NCBI RefSeq assembly: GCF_003144245.1
Contig: NW_020289990.1
Span: 310,001-374,000, forward strand
Direction of reading: 5' to 3'
Length of the DNA: 64,000 nucleotides
From: Jaminaea rosea
Lineage: Eukaryota; Basidiomycota; Exobasidiomycetes; Microstromatales
The notes under the pieces: model-generated
What the model was told of the DNA's origin: nothing
Database searches by the model: none
The model's input: the letters and a program-made list of their open reading frames with translations, nothing else
Part shown: positions 30,303 through 42,494 of the stretch, one piece after another
Layout of the letters: the number at the start of each line of letters is the position of its first letter
Numbering within the stretch: the first letter of the stretch is position 1
Program-made: the position numbers and the translations under genes

Positions 30303-32112
30303 CTAAGCCCTCATCCTAGGCGGCACATTTCCTTCATCCTCGCTCCCACCCTCTCGCGATTCCCCCTCGCCCTCGGTCACCTCCTTCTGTCCCGGCAATT
30401 CCCTGTCCTCCATCAATAGGCTCCCCGCGAATGTGAGCAGCGACGTCACAACCAAGAAGCCCCACACCCTGCGCGTGGCCACAAGGTATGCCTCACTGGC
30501 CTCGTGCTGCAGAACCGGCTCCAGGTGCGAGATCAAGTCGCTACTATGCCTGATCCTGCGCACGAGGTCTGGGTCTCCGATGCGCTTCGCCAGCTCGTCC
30601 CTCAACGAGAATTGAAGGAGAGTTCCGCCGAGGCCAACGCCGAGCACCTGTCCCGACGTCCTGAACAGGTACGTGAGCGCAGTCGCGACGGCCATCTCAG
30701 TGCGAGGCACGCAGTTGATGATGGCAATGAGCGTCGAAACGAGGATTCCTGCCCCTCCCAGGCCAAGGGGGAAGATGGCCACGTATGTGAGCCACTCTGG
30801 AGAGCTTGGGCTGAGAGTGAAGAGGAGGCAGGAGCTCAACACTTGGAAAAGGGTGTTGGCTACGCAGTACTTCTTGTAACGTCCCGTGGCCCGCATGTAC
30901 GCCCCCGCCATCACCGAGGAGAGGGAGAGGGCGACGCTGTACGGAATGATATGCAGTCCTGCCTGGCTCGCAGACTGCAGACGTACGGCCTGGAAGAAGA
31001 GCGGGTAGGTGTATAGCGTAGCGAAGCCGCTGATGGAGAGGGTGAAGTTGGTGACGCAGACACCTTGGACCGTAGGGGAGCGAAGGAGACGCATTGGTAG
31101 GATAGGCTCTGCGGCTACGTAGATTTCCGTGAGGACAAAGGCTGCGAGGCCCACAAGCCCCGCAATGGCTGTTCCCCACACCCAGGGATCGCTGAGCTGT
31201 GCATCTGCGCCGGACAGGAGAGAGAGTGGCACAAGGATACAGGCGACGGTGGTGACCAAGGTGAAGGAGCCGAGAAAGTCGACACGTCCCAGCTTGGCCT
31301 TGAAGGGGAGGCAGAGCTGGGCCGAGTTTGGGTCGCGACCGTCTCGTACATAGAGGATTGAAAGGGTGAATGCGATCGCCAAGAGGGGCACTTGGAGAAT
31401 GAAGGCCTTGCGCCACCCGAGGAGGTCATTGATGAAGCCTCCGACTGGGCCGCCCAGCCCGGATCCAGCGCCAAAGACGATGTTGGTGAGCTGCAGACGC
31501 AAAAGGGAAGGTGCGCGGGTGGAAAGATGGGGTCAGCTTGAGAAGCGCTGGGTTTGAAGAGGCTCGACGTACCCCTTGAATAAGCCCTCTCGACCGCAGC
31601 GGAAAGAGATCCGTCATAATGATGTTGCTCGTCGTAGTCAGACCGCCACCTCCGGCGCCAGCCACTACTCTCGCAACCAAGAACCACTCAAGGCTTGGAG
31701 CGATTCCACACCCTGCCGTCCCAAGGGTGAATAAGCACAAGCAACTCAAGAGCACACCTCTCCTCCCAAAGACGTCGCTCAATCTCCCCATCAGCGGATT
31801 GAAGCAGCAAAGGCTAAGCAGATAGCTCGCGCCTATCCACGAAGATTGCTCCGAGGCGCCAAAGGAGGAGCCGATGCTGCCGACCAAAGTAGCTACGATG
31901 GTGCTGTCGAGCGATGAGATGAAGACGGCCGTCCAGATGGAGGTGAGGATTGGGATGTACACTGAGCGAGGGGGCATGTCAGTTGGCCCAGCCTGCGAGG
32001 AGGCAGCATTTTGCTCATCGCCGTTACTGCGAGTAGAGCCATGGTCACGACGGTCTTGCTGATCGTTGAGGAGCGGTGTACGCTCAGAAGGGCGCGTCGA
32101 CGAGGACGACAT
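30303..32112 (-). CDS. MFS transporter, Vba/DHA2 type (vacuolar basic amino acid or drug)
   Basis: Two exons (32112-31573, 31490-30303) give 575 aa with about 14 hydrophobic segments, the DHA2 arrangement. The hydrophilic N-terminus carries ERTPLL, a dileucine-type vacuolar sorting motif. MFS motif A is GRLSDVFGRRG between TM2 and TM3. TM1 has SLDSTIVATLVGSIGSSFG and TM5 has the motif C form GAGSGLGGPVGGFI. This fits the Vba1/Vba2 family that moves Lys, His and Arg into the vacuole, but drug:H+ antiporters share these motifs, so the substrate is open. The C-terminus is a short acidic tail. The start is the first ATG. Divergent from the CHCH gene, 335 bp. Confidence 0.85.
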
Positions 32113-32447
32113 GGCTGTCTTAGAGGTAGAGAAGCAGCGAAGCAAGGCGAAACATCAAAAGCTGCGCAGGCCGTCGATTGGCAATCCTGGCCGCCGGGCT
32201 GCACTGAGGGCTGACTTGACCGCCGACGGACAGAGACGCAGGGGCCAGTCCAATCTGAGACCGTCGAGCGAGCGCCGACCGCCGAGCGTTGAGCGGCGGG
32301 GCCGGCAACTTGAGCGGGAAAGATGAAGTGGAACAAGTCCCAATTGACCGAAGGACGTCAGCCAGCGCCTCGACCCTTACATTCTCATCCTCGTCACGGC
32401 CTCAGCACTTCCTTGCGTAGCGCACCTACCAATACTCAGGCATCAGC
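32113..32447. other. Divergent intergenic region MFS / CHCH gene
   Basis: 335 bp holding both promoters. No gene seen. Confidence 0.5.
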
Positions 32448-32945
32448 ATGGAAGACTCAATGGAGAGAGTGGCAAAGCAGTGTGGCAAAGAGCTGGGTAA
32501 GTGGGCCAGCGAGCGAGGCGCTGAGCTGCGAGGAGCGCTAGAGAATTGACTGACATGTCCACCTCATCCCGTCCCCACGTCAGATACATTCCAACGGTAA
32601 GCCGCAGTCGCGAATGTCCGGCGAATCCTCACGCTCTGACATCAGGTCATCCGCTCGCGCGCCCGCAGCTGCATCCTGGCCAACCAGACTTCTCCCTCAA
32701 CTTGCGACCCTTACAAGGTCGCCCTCTCCCAATGCGCCGCCCAGGCTGTCCCTCTCATGAGCAAGATCAAGGCTCAATGTAAGCCTGCCATCTTGGCCTT
32801 CGATGGTTGCATCAATGATGCGAATCGCAAGGGGTTGAGCGATGAGGAGACGAATGAGGCGTGTGGCGGACGACTGAGGGAGCTGTGGACATGTACAGAG
32901 AGGGCGCAGGCTGAGCTGCGAGACGACGGAGCAAAGAAGCAATGA
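32448..32945 (+). CDS. CHCHD5/MIX14-like twin CX9C protein of the intermembrane space
   Basis: Three exons (32448-32496, 32584-32596, 32669-32945) give 112 aa. The middle exon is only 13 nt. Correct splicing rebuilds four CX9C motifs in two pairs: CGKELDTFQRC with CDPYKVALSQC, and CKPAILAFDGC with CGGRLRELWTC. This is the layout of CHCHD5 and yeast Mix14, oxidised by the Mia40/Erv1 relay in the mitochondrial intermembrane space. Exact function is unknown in the family. A competing AG at 32645 would shift the frame; the AG at 32668 restores the Cys spacing. The start MEDSMERVAKQCGKEL matches the family N-terminus. Confidence 0.85.
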
Positions 32946-33244
32946 GATACGCAATCGTCTACCGATGGGCATCGTCGACCTTGAGCGTCTGCTTGACAGT
33001 GATCAAATGGCACCGTCTTGATGATGTAGCGGGGAAGCTGCACGCACGCCCACGCTCGCGCTTCCGCCCTCTCTCAACTCTGGAAAACTTTTCGACGTCG
33101 ACGCGGGGATGCAGGCAGGGCGGGCGGACAGGCGGGAGGCGGCAGTTGGCTGCGCCTCTGGACGTTGATCGTGTGCTGCTTTGCCCTTGACTCTCCACAC
33201 CATCAACACATCCACCCATCCTTCCCTGCTGCCCACTCCTAGCC

Positions 33245-34918
33245 ATGACAGCGTCAGAGCCATCCGACCCTTCAAAGTCGGTGGACCCACTCTTTCAATG
33301 GGACGACAAGTATCTCGCTCAGCTTCGCTCAATAGCAGAGACGGACGAAATTCCCTCTGACCTCGACTGGACGAGCTTGAGAGAGGCCATCAAGGTCCGC
33401 ATCATCAACGTCGTAGGCAGCTTCAGTGACAAGCCAAGCCCGCTGTTGCATCCGGCAGCAAGAGAGGCTGCGGCAATCGCCATGGCCAAGAGTGAAGGGG
33501 AGCAGCGAGCAAATGGCAATGCAAACGGCGAGGCATCCACGTCTACGGCAGCTGCTGCTGCGAATGCTCTGGACAATCGCTTCTCATCTTCTTCGTCATC
33601 AGCGCGATCAGACGATTCTCCCAGCAGTGGTCGTCACTCGCGGCAGGGGGGCCGTCTCTCGCGCAACGACGACTCCGACAGCAGCAGCAGCAGCAGCAGC
33701 AGCGACGAGGACGAGGACCGTTCGCATGTGAACAATGGCGGCGTCCCCGGCTTCGGCGCAGCGAGCTCCTCATCCTCTCTCAACACAACCGCAGCAGACC
33801 GTTCCGGCTACTATCCAGCCAAGACTGCCCCTCCACCCGACAGGCACGGCTCCTGGGGACGTCGCCTCACACAAGCCAAGCAGGACGAGGAGACTTCTCT
33901 GTGCCTCCGACTACTGGATGGCTTCGAGGGGAGCCCGCCTTTCACTGTGCAACGCCTTGCTGAACTTTTACTGGACGCGCCGCGCTTTGTTCGCTCTGCG
34001 CCAAAGTTTACCGCGAGTCTGCTACGCTTGTTGAGCGTCACTGCAGGACGTGACGATTTCCCGCCTGTCGAGCCTGGTGTGGCGCCTGGAGCTGTGAACA
34101 CGGTGATGATGACTATGAGCCAGAATGGAGAGTCAATGGATAGCGCGGGAGCGAACGGAGTAGGAGCGGTTGTGGGGGCCGTGGAGCTGCAGAGGATGAC
34201 GGGACCTCCGAGTCCGATGGCTGAACCCATTTTCAGCCCTATACCATTTTTGCAACGAGGTAATCAGGCTGCAGATGGAGAGGCAGCTGCCGATCTAGGC
34301 GAGGACGTGCCTGCGCTGGAGCTCGGACAAGGAAGAGCAACATCGCAGGCGGACGGTAGAGGAGGAAGCGACGTCGAAGCCCCACCACCAGTTTCTCTCC
34401 AGACCGCAAATTCGGCTCCTACATCAGCAAGGTCACCTCCTAGTCCACCGCCTGCGGCTCCCCTCGCACTCGGCGGCAGTGAAGCTTCATCCTCCTCCAT
34501 GCCCTCCTCGTCCACAGGCTCTACGCTGCACCAACCACTCGGCGTTCCACCAGGTCGCGTAGACGAGTTGGACGAGTTTGGCGGTAATGACGAGGCAGCT
34601 GGGTCATCCGCTCAACCGCAACAAAGCGGGCACGCAGGCGAAGCAGGCACGGCAGATGGGCACCAGTATGGGCGAGCAGTGCACCCATTGAGTAGCACGA
34701 CGACGACGCAGCCTGAGTCGGCGAAGGTGGAGGCGATGATCGTGGATGACGAGGGTGGGTCGAAGGGAACGAGCGGTGCGGGTCAGACAAAGGAGGAGGA
34801 AACGAAGGGAGCGGTGCGGGCTTCGCAGGGCGGTAGTGTGGCAGGAGGCAGGGCGGGGAGCGACGAGGCAGAGGAGGAACGTACACACAAGAGGCTCAAG
34901 TCGGAGGAGCTGCACTGA
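33245..34918 (+). CDS. Protein phosphatase 4 regulatory subunit 2 (PPP4R2/Psy4-like)
   Basis: Single exon, 557 aa. The PPP4R2 fold is split: a first block at residues about 20-60 (LAQLRSIAETDEIPSDLDW, then LREAIKVRIINVVGSF) and a second at about 215-260 (FTVQRLAELLLDAPRFVRSA, then FTASLLRLLSV). A Ser/Asp-rich low-complexity insertion including an AGC microsatellite separates them. The C-terminal half is acidic and disordered and ends in a THKRLKSEEL nuclear-signal-like tail, as in R2 proteins. Family members target PP4 to gamma-H2AX and the DNA damage response. Family assignment rests on the core helices only. Tandem with the CHCH gene. Confidence 0.75.
   Translation: MTASEPSDPSKSVDPLFQWDDKYLAQLRSIAETDEIPSDLDWTSLREAIKVRIINVVGSFSDKPSPLLHPAAREAAAIAMAKSEGEQRANGNANGEASTSTAAAAANALDNRFSSSSSSARSDDSPSSGRHSRQGGRLSRNDDSDSSSSSSSSDEDEDRSHVNNGGVPGFGAASSSSSLNTTAADRSGYYPAKTAPPPDRHGSWGRRLTQAKQDEETSLCLRLLDGFEGSPPFTVQRLAELLLDAPRFVRSAPKFTASLLRLLSVTAGRDDFPPVEPGVAPGAVNTVMMTMSQNGESMDSAGANGVGAVVGAVELQRMTGPPSPMAEPIFSPIPFLQRGNQAADGEAAADLGEDVPALELGQGRATSQADGRGGSDVEAPPPVSLQTANSAPTSARSPPSPPPAAPLALGGSEASSSSMPSSSTGSTLHQPLGVPPGRVDELDEFGGNDEAAGSSAQPQQSGHAGEAGTADGHQYGRAVHPLSSTTTTQPESAKVEAMIVDDEGGSKGTSGAGQTKEEETKGAVRASQGGSVAGGRAGSDEAEEERTHKRLKSEELH
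33680..33703 (+). repeat. (AGC)8 microsatellite coding poly-Ser
   Basis: Eight perfect AGC copies in frame inside the PPP4R2-like gene, coding eight Ser flanked by Asp. Likely length-variable. Confidence 0.9.
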
Positions 34919-35053
34919 AGGGCATGTAAGGTGGCACAGTCACCAGTCACTCGTCACCCTGCCTAGAGAATATCAATGCTCTTTGCACAGCGCGCACAAT
35001 CTCGCATTGGGCCCCGTCTTGCGCATCGTCCCCTCCCCTTCATGCCTGTACAT

Positions 35054-35735
35054 TTAGTCGTCCTCCTTGCCCCTCGCCTTCTCCTGCTTCGACCATTCAG
35101 TCCAGCTCCCGACAAAGTTCCTTACATTGGCCCACCCCTCCTTCTTGAGCTCCTCCAAAGCTTGTTGACTGCGCTTGCCCGTACGGCAGTAGACGATCAT
35201 CTTCTGACCGTACTCTGGGCGGGGAAGGGCGTACTTCTGCTCGAAGTTACCGCCAGAGGACGACTTGAATGCTACAGGCCATTCAGAGAGGGGGACGTTG
35301 ACCGCTGAAGGGATCATGCCCTGCGCAGTCTCCGACGGCTCACGGACGTCGATGATGGTGACATCCTGCGGGGAGGAGGCGGGATGTCAGTAGTTGATAG
35401 GCAGGATGGACAAAGCTGGATCGTCTGCTCACCCCAGTGGGAGCCTCGGTGATCGGCTTGAGCTCATCGTAGCTAATGGGACCTTTTCCAGCCCAGTCTG
35501 TGGGAGCTTTACCGCTGTCGTCACGGAGAGAGCGGGGAAGAGTGGTGTGCAGGAAGCGGTGGACGGGGGCGGCAGACGTGAAGGGAGTTGTGCGAGGAGC
35601 AGCTGCATAGAGCGACGGCGCTGCGAAGCGCGGGGTAGCCGTCAAGCGTGCAACGGCAGGAGCGCTGCTGTTGACATTGACGACGGATCGTCGCAGTGCG
35701 CTCTGGGTACCAGTCGAAAGGCGTGCCGGGACCAT
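35054..35735 (-). CDS. Mitochondrial rhodanese-domain sulfurtransferase
   Basis: Two exons (35735-35433, 35365-35054) give 204 aa. The first about 55 residues are a mitochondrial presequence (Arg/Ser/Ala/Pro, no acidic residues in the first 20). The single rhodanese domain covers the rest: ISYDELKPITEAPTG, DVTIIDVREPSE, PSAVNVPLSEWP, and the active-site loop VYCRTGKRSQQA with the catalytic Cys, ending WTEWSKQEKARG. Small single-domain rhodaneses move sulfane sulfur; the acceptor is unknown. An upstream in-frame ATG at 35777 would add MSFLLSSSTPLIIT; the chosen ATG has a better context (caccATGG). Tandem with RRP9, 188 bp. Confidence 0.87.
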
Positions 35736-35923
35736 GGTGATGATCAGTGGAGTTGAGGAGGAAAGAAGGAATGACATCTCTCTCACAGCCCAGCCGTCCG
35801 ACGCTTTGGCCAACGCGGGCGGACCAAGCTCACGCGAGGGCAGCGCCACGCCGACAATCAGCCGATCACTCACGACACTCAAGAAGGAGATGGCAATGCT
35901 GAAATGTTATGGAGGTGATCACG

Positions 35924-37996
35924 TCACGCAAATGTCAAAGGCACAATGAGACCCGCACTCTGGACGCTCTTGTCCTTCATCCATCGCCCCATGCGCGGCT
36001 CAGAGCCGAGAGCAGCAATGAGGATCGGGGGCACCGACTCCTTTCGTCCAAGGCTTGGTGCAGGGGCCGCCTCCTCGTCTCCGTCCCCGCTCACTGCCTG
36101 CTTCTCTCCCTCGCTGTCCTTCTCCTTCTGTCCCTTCACCCTGAAGCGATAGAGCTCGGGCTTCACACACTGTCCCGCGCTCTTTGGTGGCTGCAAAAGC
36201 TGCAAGCTGTTGACAAAGCCCGGCGCGTTGACGCTGAAGAGGGGTTTGAAGTTGCGCAGCTGCCTGTCTAGCTGCCATAGCCTGATGCTCCCATCCCACG
36301 AACCGCTGGCAAACGCATCGCCATACGGCAGGCAAGCGAGCGAAGTGATCCATCTCGGCGTGAGAGGCGCATGTTCCGACGTCGCAGGCTGGAAGCCATG
36401 CGTGACCGCCCGAGTGAAGATTGGCTTCTTCTTGCCCAAGCTCCATAGGGAGATGGCGCCACTGTCTCCGCCAGAGAGGAAGTGCGAGTCGTCAATCATG
36501 GCCACGCACTCGACGCTGCCCTCGATGACGGCGCCACCTCGATCGCCGCGAGCCTTTTTCACCTGCTCTTCGCTAAGATCTCCACCCTCGATGAGGTCGC
36601 GCAACTTGCTGCGAGCTCCGCCCCTGAACACCAGCTGCGATTCGTCCCGCACCTTCCACCATCGAACGGTGCGGTCGCGCCCCCCTGCAGTTACTGCCAC
36701 TTGTTGGCGAAGTACGTCCAGGCTGAGGATGGACTCCTGATGGCCGAAGAGGGTCTCGATGTAGGAGAGCTGGTCGACAGCGAAGAGTTTGATCTGACGA
36801 TCCAAAGAAGAGGTATAAAGCTCGTAGCTCCCGTGGCGGAAGCGCAAGCCTGAAATGGAATCTTTATGGCCAGTGAGAGCGCGGGTCCACGAAGGGGTCG
36901 ATGAGGATGATGAGGGGGAGGGGTCGTCCCCGCCGATGGTCCAGATGCCAATGTGCTTTTCTTGCCCACCTGTCGCAAGACGTTTGCCGTCGCTGCTGAG
37001 CGCTAGGGACCAGATCTCGCCGCGATGCCCTTCGTCCTGACCCACTTCGGCGATGGCGTGAAGTCGAGAGCGAGGCTGCTGCTGCTGTTCAGAGGTACTT
37101 TTGCTCCTCGGTGGAGCCGGATGCGACTGCAGGGCTGCCCCTCTTCTCCTGGCTTTGCGGCGGCTGGCTCCGCTCGACTTTGACTTGGCCGAGCTCATCT
37201 CTGCATCGGACGCGGCCTCATCGCCGTCTACCTGGCCATTGCTATGCGTGCCATTGACGGCGCTTGCAGGGGGCGCTTTCTCTTCGTCCTCGTCTGCGTC
37301 TGAGTCTTGCATCTCTGCATCCGCAACTTTCTTGCCATTTGCTACCAGCTTTGATGGGGCTCCTCCTCTCGGTAGCAGCACGTCGATACGCCCATCTTCC
37401 ATGCGCCATCTGAATACGTTGCCATCCTTTGCAGCCGTGTACACCCACTTGCCATTGCCACTCGCCACTGCCGCTGTCAACGAAGCTCGGTGGCCCCCAC
37501 GCAGCAGCAGCGACCGCGAGCCGTCCTTGGGCGGTGGCTTCAGTCTGCTAGCGATGAAGATATGCTGTTTGCCCGAGTGCTCACTGACATCCTTTTGCAA
37601 GCGTGCGGCAATATTGGCCGCATCACTTGCGGCGGCATCTGCGTCGTCGGCGTCGAGTTCATCATTCTTGAGCCCGTCGATGTAGGCTTTTGCCAACCTC
37701 ACGCGAGCTTCTGCGGGCGTCTCTGCTGCGTCTCGCTCTTCATCCGAAGAGACATCGTGCTCGTAGCGATGGCGCGTGTCGTCGTTGCCGCCCTCAAAGA
37801 AGTCGCTGCCGTCGCTGCCATCGTCGTCATCATCGTCGTCGTCGTTGTATGCACGGGCGGAGCGCTGAGGTGGCGGGCGTTTGGGGCCGCCCCTCGCCTT
37901 GTCATCGCGGCGTGGGCGCGATTGCTTGGATGATGAAGAAGAGGAGGAGGAAGACGCCGCGCGCTTGCGACTCTTCTGAAAGAAGGAGTCGGGCAT
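35924..37996 (-). CDS. RRP9: U3 snoRNP WD40 protein RRP9 (U3-55K)
   Basis: RRP9 binds the U3 snoRNA box B/C and is needed for 18S rRNA processing in the nucleolus. Single exon, 690 aa. The N-terminal 80 residues are basic/Ser-rich then poly-Asp. The family's N-terminal helix is seen as ETPAEARVRLAKAYIDGLK. Six to seven WD repeats follow: LLRGGHRASLTAAVASGNGK, EIWSLALSSDGKRLATGGQE, GHKDSISGLRFRHG, LYTSSLDRQIKLFAVDQ, GHQESILSLDVL and DAFASGSWDGSIRLWQL. Inserted loops between WD1 and WD2 are long and acidic/basic. It is longer than yeast Rrp9 (573 aa) because of these loops. Confidence 0.93.
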   Translation of the reverse strand: MPDSFFQKSRKRAASSSSSSSSSKQSRPRRDDKARGGPKRPPPQRSARAYNDDDDDDDDGSDGSDFFEGGNDDTRHRYEHDVSSDEERDAAETPAEARVRLAKAYIDGLKNDELDADDADAAASDAANIAARLQKDVSEHSGKQHIFIASRLKPPPKDGSRSLLLRGGHRASLTAAVASGNGKWVYTAAKDGNVFRWRMEDGRIDVLLPRGGAPSKLVANGKKVADAEMQDSDADEDEEKAPPASAVNGTHSNGQVDGDEAASDAEMSSAKSKSSGASRRKARRRGAALQSHPAPPRSKSTSEQQQQPRSRLHAIAEVGQDEGHRGEIWSLALSSDGKRLATGGQEKHIGIWTIGGDDPSPSSSSSTPSWTRALTGHKDSISGLRFRHGSYELYTSSLDRQIKLFAVDQLSYIETLFGHQESILSLDVLRQQVAVTAGGRDRTVRWWKVRDESQLVFRGGARSKLRDLIEGGDLSEEQVKKARGDRGGAVIEGSVECVAMIDDSHFLSGGDSGAISLWSLGKKKPIFTRAVTHGFQPATSEHAPLTPRWITSLACLPYGDAFASGSWDGSIRLWQLDRQLRNFKPLFSVNAPGFVNSLQLLQPPKSAGQCVKPELYRFRVKGQKEKDSEGEKQAVSGDGDEEAAPAPSLGRKESVPPILIAALGSEPRMGRWMKDKSVQSAGLIVPLTFA

Positions 37997-40293
<2,297 letters not shown>

Positions 40294-40735
40294 GCGTGCC
40301 AGAGGGGCGAAATGGGTGGGAGCAGAGGCGAGAAGGTAGGGATACCGTAGATGCTGTAGGATCAACGAATCAAATAGACTTCTTTGCCCTGCCAGCCACC
40401 GCTCGACGTACTGCAGACTGATCTCGAACCTGCGCACCACCACGAGCGATCAATTTTCGTCACTGCGTAGCACGACTCCCGGTCAAAAGCGCAATTCAGG
40501 TCGCACCTGCGATCGCTGGCTGCTTCCGCGGCATTGCCGCTACTCAAGTGATGTCTCACGCCTGGTAGCATTGGGTGGTATCTCAGTGGTGGTGAGGGTA
40601 TTACATGTGGATGGAGATCATTACGTACTGGTAGCCTTGCTTGCCCCCCGCCTCATCCTCACTTCTTGGCTTCTTCTTCGAGGCCGTCCGATGCTTCGAC
40701 GACCCCCCAGCTCTCTCTACCGACCCAGCCTTTGC
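40294..40735. other. Convergent intergenic region
   Basis: 442 bp after MET3 and before the stop of the minus-strand gene. Presumed 3' UTRs. No gene seen. Confidence 0.45.
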
Positions 40736-42494
40736 TCAACTCCCACTGGCACTTGCACCGCTGCCGCTACCGCCAGTGCTGCCGCTGTACACCCCGCTCT
40801 CCTCTCCGTCCCCAGCAGTCTTCGCCTTCGAGGCCAGATACGCCTCCAACGCCAGCTTGACTTGGCCACATCGGTCGCTGGGGTCATCCTCGTCGACGAC
40901 CTGGGTAGCCCGGTCTCCGGCCTCAGTCGTCCAGATGAGCTTGCGTGCGGGGATGTCCAGCTTGACGAAGACGGTGTCCTTGCCGGCCAGAGGGCCAGGA
41001 CGGTACACCTCGATGCCGAAGATGCGGATCGTTTTGTCATCCGTCGGCAGCGTCCCGTCCATCACCCCGTTCGCCCTGTCCTCCTTGCTCTTGCGGCGGA
41101 CCTTGCTGAGGGGCGGCTGCCAATCTCCAATAGCGACCAGTGCGCGGGCCATCTTGACGACATCGACGAGGAGCTTGCTGTCTGTTCCGCTGTGCAAGAC
41201 CCACTCACTGTCCGCCACTGTGCTGAGGTCATCGGACTGCTTGAAGGCAATCCACACCGCCGGTGCCACTGAGTCGACGGGGATGATCACATCGGTGCCC
41301 CTCAGGTTGCCCTCGGGCAACAGGGACACGGGCAATGTCCACGTCTTCTCCTCGCCCTTGGCACGCAGGAGGTAGACCCGCGGCAGCTCCCCCTCCGAGA
41401 TCGCGACGGCTCGACGACACATTTCCATCAGCATCGTCGAGGCCTGCAAGAAGCTGTTCGGCCACCCCATTGATTGCTCCGACTTCAAAGCTGTCCAATT
41501 CCATGTCGCGAAAGACGGCGGCTGGACATGGTCGAGATTGGCTTGGCCAAGCTCGGCGCGAAGAATGCCGAAGAGCCTGCTTGGGATCGGAGGCAGGAAT
41601 TGGCTGCGCGTCCACTCCATGACAGCCTTCTTGCCTTCAACCTCGACTACAAGATTGTAGCGAGCGAGGAAGCACCGGTCGTCGAGGCCCGCCATACCGG
41701 CGAGAGGCTCCCCGCTGCTTCGCTCCTCGATCCGGAGAGTCGCAGGCAGGGGGCGGTTTCGCAGACGCTGTCGAGGCCGAGAGAGTCGCGTGCTGCGCGG
41801 CGCAGAGAGATCGTCGAGGAGTCTCCGAGTCCCAGGTATCGGGGAATATGCACGGCCCTCTGCTCGCCCTCGACCTCGTGGAAGTAGATCGCTGTAGCAA
41901 GGCCGCACGTAATGAGGGCTGCGAGTGCGGCCTTGAAGCGCAGCTCGGGACTTGCGCGCTTCATGGCAATGATCCTTCCATTGACGACCTTGATGTGGTG
42001 CTCCTCGGCGGTCGGAGGGGAGAAACGGGCCTTGAAAGAGGCGATGGCGTTGCTCAAGCACGACGTGCCGTTGATCCCGATGGCACCGACAAGGGGGAGA
42101 CGCCTCGTCACGAGGTCCAGCCAGCCATTGTACGGGATGTAGTCCCTGTACGTCCTCCAACGCACGGCCTGCACGGCCTCTGCGGCAGAAAGGAAGGCCA
42201 TCGTGAGCTCCTCGTCGGTCAGGCCCCACTCTGTGCCGTAGGCGGCCCTGTTCTTTGCTGCGAGCGCCTTGTAGTCAACAACGCGGAGCGTGACGATCGA
42301 TTTGACATTGGGTTCGGCCAGCAGCCATGCGGCATGGACGAGGCGGTTGGGGTGCTTGCTCTTGTGCTGGCGGTGCTGCCTCTCGCGGGCCCGTCCATTC
42401 CAATCGATACCTTTGAATAGGTCATCATTGCCCTCTGTGGCGGGAGGTGGCGTGCAAGAAATGAGTGGGGTGCGCGCTTGAGTGCGGTGGACAT
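40736..42494 (-). CDS. Unrecognised, possibly mitochondrial membrane protein (structure uncertain)
   Basis: Two stretches are clearly coding but lie in different frames. One covers about 42400-41830 and includes HPNRLVHAAWLLAEPNVKS, GWLDLVTRRLPLVGAIGI and a hydrophobic segment FKAALAALITCGLATAIYF. The other covers about 41760-40736 and includes GKKAVMEWTRSQFLPPIPSR, SEWVLHSGTDSKLLVDVVKM and a Gly/Ser tail. An intron between them is likely but I cannot fix its ends: GTGCAT at 41857 with the AG before 41770 keeps frame, but the donor is weak. For the start, the ATG at 42494 opens an Arg/Ser/His presequence-like peptide and needs a 44-bp intron to reach frame. Alternatively an upstream exon joins near 42440. 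I do not recognise the family. A genuine frameshift or assembly error is also possible. Confidence 0.45.
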
